NCBI GenBank assembly: GCA_002271215.1
Contig: CP018628.1
Coordinates: 1,116,001 to 1,180,000 of the forward strand
Length of the DNA stretch: 64,000 bases
Origin: Lelliottia jeotgali
GTDB lineage: Bacteria > Pseudomonadota > Gammaproteobacteria > Enterobacterales > Enterobacteriaceae
Direction: 5' to 3'
Both the position numbers and the translations under genes were made by a program. This document shows, piece by piece, positions 55,941 through 64,000 of the stretch. Under the pieces are notes generated by a model, which did no database searches, had not been told where the DNA came from, and saw nothing but the letters and a program-made list of their open reading frames with translations. The number at the start of each line of letters is the position of its first letter. The stretch's first letter is position 1.

Positions 55941-57011
55941 CTAATCAATTGATAACGACATCGTTACCGTCGCATGATAACCAGCTGTAGGTTTTGGCGC
56001 AGTTCCGGTTCGTGAAATAAGCTGGAAACTCATCGGATACGAAAATTTCCCCATTTTTTGGTCACCGACAACCTCTTGCTTCGTCAGGACTGTCCCTGCC
56101 ACTGCTCCATTTACCGGAAGCAGTTTTCCTTCGTTGTCGCTTACGGTTAGCCCAATTTCTGGAACACCTTGAACACCGATCATGTTTGCATTATCACCTG
56201 CAAAATTTGAATATAAGGAAATATGCACTAAATCGGCAACGCCCTCATGGCCCCCTCCTGTGCATACCCCCTGAACTTCCAGCTTGGTTGGCGTTCCGAC
56301 GGGTCCACCAACGCCCGCAGCGGCAAAGTCAGCGGCAAACAAGGTTGGCATTTCTACTGCGAGTGGGCTCGGTGTCAGCGTACAGGTTGGGGGGATATGT
56401 ATGACTCCTTTTACAAAAACATGGGTCAAGCCATCATTACTCGAAGTGGCTGATTTAATATTATTCAAATCATTTTCTGAAACGACGATATATCCCAAAT
56501 CAATTTCATCTTTAATCACAATATCTTGTATGCCGGGACGAGTAGTCGCCGGAGGATAGAGTAAAACCGCAGCGTAAACGGGCTGTGAAATAACGGGTGA
56601 ACTCCCCCCTTTGATGCCCCACATGCTCATGGTAGCGAAACCAGGCGTCCTACCGACTTGTAACCTGAATTTATACCCTTCGCCAATATCTACAGATGCT
56701 TCAGCAAACCCTCCCAAAGAACCATTCTGTTCGGTATACACGCTGTAGGTTTTTGGCGCTGGGTCCGTCGGCTGACAGGTGATAGCCCCTGGAGCAGCAA
56801 CCACAACGGGATAGGTATACCCCTGTCCTGTCGTCACACCAAGAGGTGGGGCTGTCATGTTAATATCAATATGTAATTCGGGTATCGTGCCATTGCTGGG
56901 AGAACACACGCCAGGGTCGGCACTATAAGCTATTTGACTATATGAGCTGATAATGAGCAGTGTAAAGAGTATTACCTGGCGAGCAGGAAATAAAAGTAAT
57001 CGGTTGCGCAT
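55941..57011 (-). CDS. Putative tip adhesin, locus 2
   Basis: 356 residues from the ATG at 57009-57011, preceded by AAGGAA; the longer frame upstream has no RBS. Signal peptide with hydrophobic core VILFTLLIISSYSQIAYS, cleaved near SYSQIAYSA. Two domains: an N-terminal part (~30-200) unlike pilin, with Cys near VCSPSNG and ITCQPTD, and a C-terminal pilin-type domain (VIHIPPTCTLTPSPLAVEMP, then a second Cys in GVCTGGGH). Size and place after the usher match LpfD. The receptor is unknown. Confidence 0.82.
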   Translation of the reverse strand: MRNRLLLFPARQVILFTLLIISSYSQIAYSADPGVCSPSNGTIPELHIDINMTAPPLGVTTGQGYTYPVVVAAPGAITCQPTDPAPKTYSVYTEQNGSLGGFAEASVDIGEGYKFRLQVGRTPGFATMSMWGIKGGSSPVISQPVYAAVLLYPPATTRPGIQDIVIKDEIDLGYIVVSENDLNNIKSATSSNDGLTHVFVKGVIHIPPTCTLTPSPLAVEMPTLFAADFAAAGVGGPVGTPTKLEVQGVCTGGGHEGVADLVHISLYSNFAGDNANMIGVQGVPEIGLTVSDNEGKLLPVNGAVAGTVLTKQEVVGDQKMGKFSYPMSFQLISRTGTAPKPTAGYHATVTMSLSID

Positions 57012-57114
57012 GGTATTCCTTCTTCCAGAAGTCACAATCTGTTTGATGAGATATATTCGGTTAGACATATTTTTTAATGTTATAAAAACTGCACAACATC
57101 ATAAAAACATTTAC

Positions 57115-59790
57115 CTATTTACAGACTACATTCGAATAGGTGATTGCCTTTTTAAGGCTGTCCTCTGGTAAAACATAATCTGCCTGACACTGCTCATTTG
57201 CACCCGCACCCCATTGTGATTTCAAGGTGCCTTTTAACGGTAACCCTGACATATAAACCTGGCCTTCATCTCCAACGATCTGGCTGCCAGTAATGTCGGT
57301 CCTGCTCACGCTGGTACCAAAGGGTAAAGGTTTACCATTGTGAGTGAGCGTTATAAGCGCTCGCACTCCGTTGTGCGCGGTAAATTTAGCCCGGACAATG
57401 GCTCCTTGTGTGGGAACCACATTAATAACGGCATCATCGATATCTGTATGGTTATCTAAAGTATTGGTATCGAGCGCTATTCGGTTTTGGCGATAGGTGC
57501 TTGCATACGGAACGATGGCATATCCACGCCAGTCAGTTGTCACACCCGTATTATTTTCAATGCCGACATTATCTGCGCCAGGTGCAGCGATGAGCACGTT
57601 GGTATCGCCAAGGGGTTGCCCCAGCGTAATACCATTACGGTGAGCCACTATGCCACCAGACACGCCGTAGTTAATCTGTTTATAGTTAGTGCTGTAGTTA
57701 TAAGCCAGGTTGGTATTACCATAACCCCCCTGGTAGTTTGCGCTCACGCTGCCACTATTACCGACGCCATTATTCCCGTAGCCTTCCATCACACTGTATC
57801 CGAGGTTATTATCATCGAGCAGTGTCCCACTGATACCGGCCAGTTGGGTTGCATTTCCCTTATTATCCCTGCTCCCGCTGTAGGTTGCATAGGCATTATG
57901 CCCAGGATGCATTGAATCGCTTTGTGCTGGGGATAACCACTGCGACAGAGGGATGGAAATATTAAATGAGAAAATCTGATCCGCTTCTGGCTGGTTTTGC
58001 ATTTTATTATAGTTGTATGTCACGCCATAATTGACATTCCAGACCATACTGTTAAACCCTACCTGTAATAAGGTGTCGGTTTCATCGGTATGCCAGTAAG
58101 TTTGTTGGCTGGCGGTGACAAAAATATTGCTTTCTTTACCAATTTGCTGTGAAAGATTGGCCTGCAGTTTTCCACGTTTGGTATAGGTCAGATTGTAATA
58201 ATCAAAGTAATCGGGCTGATCATCTTTATCATCTTTGGTTTCAGTATCATTATAACCACTCATTCTTTTATAGGTGGTATCGCTTAATGTATAGAAACCC
58301 TCTGTTGAATAACGATAGCCGAGTAGCTGGAAGTTAGTCCCATATTCATTAAGCGTTTTAGCATACAGAAAGCGCATTGATTGCCCTTGATGGGTGCTGT
58401 CATCAATCAGCGTACTGCTTGCCTGAGTGATATCAATGGATAACGCGCCTAAATCACCGAAGTTTTTACCCATTCCCAGTGCGAAGCTACGGTATTTGCT
58501 GGAAAACTGCGTTCCGCCATAGACTGTCATCCCGTGAGATAAACCCAGGAGTACAGTCGCCTGGCCAAATTCAGGGTTATCCTGTTGATCGCCACCATTA
58601 CGATATTCGCCGGCACTCACTGCATATTTGACCCGACCCTCTCGTTGCAAAATGGGTACACCGGAAAATGGCACTGAGTAAGAATTAACGCTGCCATCTT
58701 TTTCTTCAACCAAAACAAGTAAGTCGCCACTGGATGAGGTTGGGAATAAGTCATTAATCTCAAATGCACCAGGTGCGACATACGTTTGATAAATAACGTA
58801 GTTGTTTTGTTTTATCGTCACCTTTGCGTTGCTTTTCGCGATACCGCGAATGGTCGGCGCAAACCCTTTCTGACTGTCGGGAAGCATATTGTCATCAGAG
58901 GACAGTTGTATGCCACGAACGGGAACGCTGTCGAAGACATCGCCAGACGTGCTGGTATCTCCGGCAACCAGCTCAGATTTTAGAGGAATGATGGTGCGTT
59001 CTACATAAGTACTAATATGCTGAATATCGCTGCTGTGACTGTTGCCGGAATCGTTGCTGGTCCACGACGCGCTGTCGCGTAAGCGCCAAGGCCCGAGGTT
59101 AATCCCACTTTGCAAACTGAGAAATTTATCAGACTGATTGCTGTTGTCAGATTTTGTTTCATCACCCGTAAAATTATAATTTAAAAGCAGGGCATTGATC
59201 CCTTCATCCCACTGATCTGGTGGAATATAACCGCGAGCATCATTCTTCATCGCAACCTGTGGAATACTCAAATCAAGACGCTGTTTCTCAAAATCGAAAG
59301 TGGATTTACTGCCTGGAATGATTGCCTCCAGATTGACCGCTTTATCCTGAGGATAGTCTTTAAGAGTATCCAGGGTTTTTGTGTTTATACCAAAATCGTC
59401 CAGTTCCTTGACGCTGAAAAAGGGAACAAGCGTTTCAGTTGAGCCTGGCAATTTTACTTTTGACGTGGCTCCATCGGTTGCAGCCAAAGTGCTGTCTGGT
59501 TCTGTCGCGGGTGTTGAATTTTTAAATTCAACATCACGTGTAGATATCAAGGTGTCATTAATATAAAGCTCAACGCGATAACTTCCCGGAGCCTGGCCAC
59601 CATCAGTGTTGAAGCGAGACAGATCCGCTACTGCAGCGGGATCGCTGGACAGGAATGCTGGGTTAAAATACTGCTCAGCAAATGCTTGCGCGGGTGTAAT
59701 GATAGCCAACGATGAAAAAACAACAGGGGAGTAACGACCAATAGCCGCTCTCGCCCGCTGAGCTAAAATGAAATAAAGTTGTTTTTTCAT
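57115..59790 (-). CDS. Outer-membrane usher, locus 2
   Basis: 891 residues. Signal peptide ending TPAQAFA, then [20 protein letters not shown]. It has the FimD/PapC layout: N-terminal domain, barrel with plug (GFAPTIRGIAKSNAKVTI), signature LGYRYSTEGFYTL, and C-terminal domains ending in the Cys pair NEQCQADYVLP...VVCK. An insertion of about 30 residues rich in Ser, Thr and Asp (NSTPATEPDSTLAATDGATS) lies in the N-terminal domain compared with FimD of locus 1. It exports the locus-2 pilus. Confidence 0.94.
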   Translation of the reverse strand: MKKQLYFILAQRARAAIGRYSPVVFSSLAIITPAQAFAEQYFNPAFLSSDPAAVADLSRFNTDGGQAPGSYRVELYINDTLISTRDVEFKNSTPATEPDSTLAATDGATSKVKLPGSTETLVPFFSVKELDDFGINTKTLDTLKDYPQDKAVNLEAIIPGSKSTFDFEKQRLDLSIPQVAMKNDARGYIPPDQWDEGINALLLNYNFTGDETKSDNSNQSDKFLSLQSGINLGPWRLRDSASWTSNDSGNSHSSDIQHISTYVERTIIPLKSELVAGDTSTSGDVFDSVPVRGIQLSSDDNMLPDSQKGFAPTIRGIAKSNAKVTIKQNNYVIYQTYVAPGAFEINDLFPTSSSGDLLVLVEEKDGSVNSYSVPFSGVPILQREGRVKYAVSAGEYRNGGDQQDNPEFGQATVLLGLSHGMTVYGGTQFSSKYRSFALGMGKNFGDLGALSIDITQASSTLIDDSTHQGQSMRFLYAKTLNEYGTNFQLLGYRYSTEGFYTLSDTTYKRMSGYNDTETKDDKDDQPDYFDYYNLTYTKRGKLQANLSQQIGKESNIFVTASQQTYWHTDETDTLLQVGFNSMVWNVNYGVTYNYNKMQNQPEADQIFSFNISIPLSQWLSPAQSDSMHPGHNAYATYSGSRDNKGNATQLAGISGTLLDDNNLGYSVMEGYGNNGVGNSGSVSANYQGGYGNTNLAYNYSTNYKQINYGVSGGIVAHRNGITLGQPLGDTNVLIAAPGADNVGIENNTGVTTDWRGYAIVPYASTYRQNRIALDTNTLDNHTDIDDAVINVVPTQGAIVRAKFTAHNGVRALITLTHNGKPLPFGTSVSRTDITGSQIVGDEGQVYMSGLPLKGTLKSQWGAGANEQCQADYVLPEDSLKKAITYSNVVCK

Positions 59791-59856
59791 CTGACTTTCA
59801 ATCCTGAAAAATATAGAAATAGATAATGCTAATTCCTGACAGCGTTCTCAGGCATG

Positions 59857-60555
59857 TTACATGGAGCATGTTTGTTGTTCAGTTCTGGAGCCAAAATCAT
59901 TCATTGTCTGGAATGTTACTGCCCCCTCCAGGCCGCCTTTTAAGGGCACCTGTGCTTCCGATTTTGGCGGAATCATTGTGTTTGGCAGTTGCTGGTTACC
60001 GACGCTGAGGTTAACGAGGGTGATATAATAAGGAGACGGATTATTCACGCTCAGATTGGTGCCACTGAGTTTGCAGTGTAAGGATTTAGGTGCATCAGTG
60101 CTTTGCGTCGGAAGGTTATCAGGGCGTACGAATAATTTAATCGTTGTTTCGGTAGCGATCTGCAGCGTATTCTTGCCTTCTTCAGGTTTTCCAGAGGGTA
60201 TTGCTTTGCTGCTCAGGTAATAAAGAGATTCACGATCTGTTGGAAGTGGTTTTTTACCCACAAACATAATGCGAACCGTGTTTTCTTTATTCGGCTGAAT
60301 AACGAAAATAGGCGGAGTGATAATAAAATCGGTACTTTTTTTGCCTTCCCTATCTGATACCCAGGATTGAATCAGAAAAACCTTGGCAGGATCGCTGTTC
60401 TGGATAGAGAGTGATACCTGTGAACTATTCTGCGGGTAAATCACTCTTGTTGTGCCGAGAGATACACCACCAGCCATTGCTGTTGATACTCCACAGAGTG
60501 AAATAGCACTGAATAACAATATGTTTAGCAGTAAGCCGGTTTTCGATTTTTTCAT
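59857..60555 (-). CDS. Periplasmic chaperone, locus 2 (first)
   Basis: 232 residues from the ATG at 60553-60555 (MKKSKTGLLLNILLFSAISL signal); the open frame is longer but lacks an RBS. PapD-like: GVSLGTTRVIYPQNSSQVSL, PTDRESLYYLSSKAIPSG and TIKLFVRPDNLP. A short F1-G1 loop, so FGS class. Its length equals that of LpfB. It follows the major pilin gene with a 194-bp gap that contains an attenuating hairpin. Confidence 0.92.
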   Translation of the reverse strand: MKKSKTGLLLNILLFSAISLCGVSTAMAGGVSLGTTRVIYPQNSSQVSLSIQNSDPAKVFLIQSWVSDREGKKSTDFIITPPIFVIQPNKENTVRIMFVGKKPLPTDRESLYYLSSKAIPSGKPEEGKNTLQIATETTIKLFVRPDNLPTQSTDAPKSLHCKLSGTNLSVNNPSPYYITLVNLSVGNQQLPNTMIPPKSEAQVPLKGGLEGAVTFQTMNDFGSRTEQQTCSM

Positions 60556-60689
60556 GATCCCATAACCTTTATGTGTATTTGTTAATGGCATTGCGTAATT
60601 ATATTTTAAGGCAATGATGTTTAATCGATGTTCATTAAAACTAACGAGCATTGATTAACACCATAATGATGCTTTTATATAATTCAAAT

Positions 60690-60718
60690 TAGCGCCATGA
60701 GATAAATCCATAGCGCTA
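60690..60718 (-). terminator. Attenuating hairpin after the locus-2 major pilin
   Basis: TAGCGCCATG / CATAGCGCTA arms with one mismatch around a nine-base loop, about 30 bp downstream of the pilin stop. In the leftward direction AATTTGAATTATATAAAA follows. It probably sets a high pilin-to-chaperone ratio. Confidence 0.55.
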
Positions 60719-60749
60719 TTATTAATAATATTATTTATCTAATAATTGA

Positions 60750-61310
60750 TTATTCGTAATGAACGTTAAAGGTGGCCATTGCAGTCACGTAACCACTTTT
60801 TACTTTAGTTGCATCATCGGTGCCATACAGTGCAGCAGAGAAGCTGGCAACGTTAGTACCCTTGATCAGCTTCATTTTGGCGCCTGCATTGCCGAAAGTG
60901 ACGACTTTACCATCCATATCTTTCATCTGTACGCCTACACCCTGTGCCCCACCTGCGCCATAGTTGTTTGCCAGAGCGGATGGATCTTTTGTATCAGGCT
61001 GACCGTTAAAACTGAAGGAAGCGTTGGTGTAGGTATCAATAGAACAGTCTTGCAAAACAATACTGAAAGGCATGCTTTTACCCGGCTGACCTTTAACCAC
61101 GTCCTTAACTTGCATAGAACCTAACGGAACGTTCTGGTCAGAAGATGCTTGATCAACAGTACATGCACCGTCAGTTACTACACCATTAAAATGGATTGTA
61201 CCGCCAGTAACGTCAATCGGAGTAACAACACCCTCTGCCATTGCAGTACCTGCAGCCATCATCAGTGCCAGTGCAGATAAAGTTGATACAGCCATTTTTG
61301 AAGCTTTCAT
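60750..61310 (-). CDS. Major fimbrial subunit, locus 2
   Basis: 186 residues. Signal peptide MKASKMAVSTLSALALMMAA and GTAMA. FimA-type pilin: TIHFNGVVTDGACTVDQASS with the first Cys, second in VLQDCSIDTY, and C-terminal ATFNVHYE. The donor strand is PIDVTGGTIHFNG. First gene of the leftward locus 2. It is distinct from FimA of locus 1 although the folds match; the two are paralogues rather than a duplication of the region. Confidence 0.92.
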   Translation of the reverse strand: MKASKMAVSTLSALALMMAAGTAMAEGVVTPIDVTGGTIHFNGVVTDGACTVDQASSDQNVPLGSMQVKDVVKGQPGKSMPFSIVLQDCSIDTYTNASFSFNGQPDTKDPSALANNYGAGGAQGVGVQMKDMDGKVVTFGNAGAKMKLIKGTNVASFSAALYGTDDATKVKSGYVTAMATFNVHYE

Positions 61311-61847
61311 ACTTATATTTCCTATATTAATATGTTTGTTAAGTAATAACCGTTCTCGTCCAAATAAATTGAACTTAGTTCAAATAACATCTCAGAGAGC
61401 GGTTTAAATAAATTGACGTGCGGGTGTTATTCGTCAGGACATCCCAGGACAGGGACATGCTTTTAGAGTCAGACCATCAATTCGACGGAAGAACTTTAAC
61501 TCAGATGTATTTTTTAGGAAAGTGGGGGGGAATATGGATGGGAGTACAAACTCATTATTATCAGTCAGTTATGATTATTAATGCTTTGTAATTAATATAG
61601 TAAGCTTTGCTTAGTATATAAAAAACAAGGAAAAACAAAGGAATGAATAATTTGGCTGGATAAAGCATCCCCTATAATATTTTTAAAGCTACAAAAGCAT
61701 GTACTATTAGGTTAACTACTCATTTAATCTTAGCTGAGCTGTTTTTTTGGAATGACTATCTTGTTTTTATAGGATATTCCTTCACTGATTATAGAAACTT
61801 ACCCCTGATTGGGTATCGATGTGTTATCAAATAATAGTAATGAGATT
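61311..61847. promoter_or_regulatory. Divergent promoter region between fimbrial loci 2 and 3
   Basis: 537 bp, strongly AT-rich, with no gene that I can support. It must hold the promoters of the locus-2 pilin (leftward) and the locus-3 chaperone (rightward). I could not assign -10/-35 boxes with confidence. No long inverted repeat of the phase-switch type and no recombinase gene is visible; GATC sites spaced as in pap are also not evident. Confidence 0.5.
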
Positions 61848-62579
61848 ATGCCAATGTTATCAAAAAATCCAGAGTTACTCTTTACGCTTAAAAATGTTTT
61901 TTTGATCTCTACGATCTGCCTTCTTCCGTTGATTATTTCCGGCAATACATATGCATCTGGAATGAAGCTTGAGACCTCTGTCGTCGTAGTCAATACCGAT
62001 GAAGGTGAAGGGGTTATGACACTAAAAAACACTGACCCAACACCAGTATTGCTGTATTCATCGGTAGAGAATCTGCCGGGAGACCATGAAGAGTCGTTGA
62101 TTGTTACCCCTCCGGTTGTGCGTGTTAACCCTGATGACAGCCAGACTGTCCGTTTTATGCTGAAGACCCCGCCGACAAAGGTAGAGCAATTTAAACGTGC
62201 CATTTTTGAAGGCATTCCGGCATCAGATAAAACGGCTGATAAATTGCAAATTACCCTGCGCCAAAATGTACCGCTTATCATTCACCCTGCAGGTCTGAAA
62301 GAAAATTTAGAGCCCTGGAAGCTGCTTAAATGGGAGCAAAACGGGCCGGATAGCCTAAAAGTCACTAATACCGGTGCTTACGTGGTGCGAATGTCACCGA
62401 CAGTGAATGTGTTGCCACAAAGCATTAAAGGATCGTTGCCACGCTCTTATTTGCTACCGGGAGATATTGCCATTGTCAACCTCGTGGGCAAAGCATCTGA
62501 TGTTCAGAAAGTGCAGATTACCCCGGCAAACCTGTATGGCTATTTTGTGGACCCATATGAAGCAGATGTAACGCATTAA
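61848..62579 (+). CDS. Fimbrial chaperone of locus 3 (YhcA-like)
   Basis: 243 residues from the ATG at 61848; the frame opens with a TTG at 61809, and a second ATG is at 61854. Signal peptide core NVFLISTICLLPLIISGNTY. PapD-type domain 1 with MKLETSVVVVNTDEGEGVMTL, TPPVVRVNPDDSQTVRFML and LRQNVPLIIHPAGL. It lacks the DRESLF motif of the FimC group. This and the DUF1120-type genes after it recall the yhcA-yhcD-yhcE-yhcF-gltF cluster of E. coli. Divergent from locus 2. Confidence 0.85.
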   Translation: MPMLSKNPELLFTLKNVFLISTICLLPLIISGNTYASGMKLETSVVVVNTDEGEGVMTLKNTDPTPVLLYSSVENLPGDHEESLIVTPPVVRVNPDDSQTVRFMLKTPPTKVEQFKRAIFEGIPASDKTADKLQITLRQNVPLIIHPAGLKENLEPWKLLKWEQNGPDSLKVTNTGAYVVRMSPTVNVLPQSIKGSLPRSYLLPGDIAIVNLVGKASDVQKVQITPANLYGYFVDPYEADVTH

Positions 62580-62622
62580 GTCTTATCACTTGTTTTGTTA
62601 GTCATCTAAAAAGGAAAGTAAA

Positions 62623-63360
62623 ATGTCAGGTAAGAAAACAAAGCTTTCGCTGTATCTTTTAGCATTGCCCGCTTTGGTAATGTCTGCCTCCAGTGCTTTT
62701 GCAGACCCTATCGTTGGGCCAACAGGAAAACTGACTGTTACGGGAGAATTTACGCCTCCGCCATGCAATGTGACACTTGCCGCAAATGGCACCATTGATT
62801 ACGGCCACATTTCTACCGCGACTCTGCACAGCACATTTAGTACCAACTTACCGGTTAAAACACTTCCCAATGCCATTACGATAACCTGCGCGTCTGAAAC
62901 CAGTGTGGCAATTAACTGGGAGGATAATCGATCTGCAAGTCTCGCTATTCCTGTTATTGATTCTATTGGCCGCTATGACCAGCTTGAGCCTGGTGGAACA
63001 GGTACGGGCTATGGTTTGAACATGGGCTTAGGCTTTGACTCAAAGGTTCACCCACTGGGCAACTATATTTCTACCCTTTCGTCATTAAAAGTCGATGGGG
63101 TACCGCAATTCTTTGCGAGTACGGCTTCTGTACCCTTCCAAAAAAGCTCTGCAAAACCCACTGAGGTTTTTGAATACATGGGAAATCGAGGGCCATCAGT
63201 TGTGTTTAACTTCCTGGACAGCAAGGGCGATCCTGTAAAAGGAAGTGTATACACCATGGACTTTAACGTGCTGGCTACCATTACACAGACAAACAACCTC
63301 GATTTAAGTAAAGAGCTGACTTTGGATGGCTCCTCCACCATTAGCCTTTATTATCTCTGA
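62623..63360 (+). CDS. DUF1120 (YhcF/GltF-like) putative fimbrial subunit
   Basis: 245 residues with AAAAAGGAAAG before the ATG. Signal peptide to SSAFA. Features of DUF1120: early GEFTPPPCNVTLAANGTIDY with the first Cys, AITITCASETSVAINWEDNR with the second, an internal GLGFDSKVHPLGNYIS, and C-terminal STISLYYL (compare STISVVYL-type ends of pilins). The family is found with chaperone-usher genes and is thought to make or decorate pili. 43 bp after the chaperone. Confidence 0.83.
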   Translation: MSGKKTKLSLYLLALPALVMSASSAFADPIVGPTGKLTVTGEFTPPPCNVTLAANGTIDYGHISTATLHSTFSTNLPVKTLPNAITITCASETSVAINWEDNRSASLAIPVIDSIGRYDQLEPGGTGTGYGLNMGLGFDSKVHPLGNYISTLSSLKVDGVPQFFASTASVPFQKSSAKPTEVFEYMGNRGPSVVFNFLDSKGDPVKGSVYTMDFNVLATITQTNNLDLSKELTLDGSSTISLYYL

Positions 63361-63379
63361 TCATTAGATAAGGATTACT

Positions 63380-64000
63380 ATGAAAGCTTTAACATTGAAA
63401 AATAATGGCATGGCATGGACTCTTTTGCCTTTATTATGTTCCGTGGTGTCACCTGTTTTTGCCATCGCCACCTTAAATGATACTGCTGAATTAAAAGTAG
63501 CAGGCACAATCAGTCCGTCCAGCTGTACGGTGACTTTGGGGACTGAGGGGGGAAACGCGGGTGAGGTTGCGTATGGCAATATTAACTCGGCTATGGCACC
63601 CGCTTTGTCCGGTGACTATCAGTTAATGGACGCAAAAATTCTGAAGGATGCCATTACTCTTAACTGTGACTCAGCAACGATAATTGGTGTATCGACTACC
63701 GACGATCGTGCGACATCGGTCACTAAATCAACATCTCCAGTGCCGACTTATAATAATGATGGTAGTGAGGCGGGTAATGCCACTCATTTCCTTGGGTTGG
63801 GTACGGATAGTAAAGGTAATGATATTGGGCAGTATAGTGGCACCTTTACCAATCTGAGAGTGGACGGTTCAGCGGCTAAATTCTCGAAATGTATTAGTGA
63901 AAGTGATTATAGCGGTGCGACAACGGAACAAGGTGGCGCCCTGGTAGTGAATAACTGTCCTGCAGGACAAGCTCACCTGGTCATGGATACCAGCAATAAA
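63380..64000 (+). CDS. DUF1120-like putative fimbrial subunit (3' truncated by window end)
   Basis: ATG at 63380 after AAGGATTAC; open for 207 codons to the window end, with no stop. Signal peptide MKALTLKNNGMAWTLLPLLC and SVVSPVFA. The same pattern as the gene before it: AGTISPSSCTVTLGTEGG, ITLNCDSATIIGVSTTDDR, then THFLGLGTDSKGNDIGQYSG. Two more Cys (KCISESDYSG; NNCPAGQ) are present. Tandem subunits with a shared plan suggest a multi-subunit surface structure; usher and other genes would be expected to the right. Confidence 0.8.
   Translation, partial: MKALTLKNNGMAWTLLPLLCSVVSPVFAIATLNDTAELKVAGTISPSSCTVTLGTEGGNAGEVAYGNINSAMAPALSGDYQLMDAKILKDAITLNCDSATIIGVSTTDDRATSVTKSTSPVPTYNNDGSEAGNATHFLGLGTDSKGNDIGQYSGTFTNLRVDGSAAKFSKCISESDYSGATTEQGGALVVNNCPAGQAHLVMDTSNK

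Noticed and set aside
53911-64000. Duplicate of the argU 3' end as an attR site of an integrated island
   Set aside because: By eye I found no second copy of the CCTACAGGGCG segment within the window; it could still lie beyond 64000.

Overview
The window is chromosomal DNA of an enterobacterium. Gene order and protein sequences follow the E. coli/Salmonella backbone from mscK through argU almost gene for gene. Several points fit an Enterobacter, Lelliottia, Citrobacter or similar lineage better than E. coli K-12: aes, ybaST, ybcI and the K-12 rhs/allantoin block are absent, an sfbABC-type importer follows ybbP, and the fim operon has Salmonella-style fimZ/fimY/EAL regulators. The species call is an inference from gene order only.

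Positions 1-10.7 kb hold housekeeping genes: the mscK 3' end, rsmS, priC, ybaN, apt, dnaX (with its programmed frameshift), ybaB-recR, htpG (with a clear sigma-32 promoter), adk, hemH and gsk. At 10848-12132 an intact IS481-family element has landed inside one copy of a scattered hairpin repeat, leaving a 5-bp target duplication. From 12.2 to 30.3 kb follow ybaL, fsr, ushA, ybaK, the small RNA chiX, ybaP, the copA/cueR copper-efflux pair (with a copA(Z) frameshift signal), ybbJ-qmcA, fetAB, cnoX, ybbO, tesA and ybbA-ybbP. From 30.5 to 34.5 kb lie a porin and a MetNIQ-type ABC importer. From 34.5 to 44.3 kb come selU, purEK (with a PurR box), lpxH, ppiB, cysS, a LacI-family regulator with a PTS permease and a palindromic operator, then ybcJ and folD.

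From 44.6 kb onward almost everything is fimbrial. Locus 1 (fimAICDHF, rightward) is followed by leftward fimZ, fimY and an EAL-domain gene, and ends at tRNA-Arg(UCU) argU. There is no fimB/fimE-type recombinase, and fimW is missing. Immediately beyond argU the DNA becomes visibly more AT-rich. It carries locus 2 on the minus strand (major pilin, chaperone, usher, tip adhesin, two minor pilins, second chaperone; the first five genes have the lpfABCDE order). Divergent from it is the start of locus 3 on the plus strand (a chaperone and two DUF1120/YhcF-like subunits, the last cut by the window edge). Locus 1 looks ancestral; loci 2 and 3 look like a variable block attached to the argU hot spot.

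Short interspersed sequences are frequent between genes. One family is a CCCTCTCC...GGGAGAGGG hairpin with a GGGGTGAGGG tail; the other is classical REP/BIME sequence (GCCGGGTGGCG...CCGGCCTAC). I saw no CRISPR array, rRNA or prophage genes.
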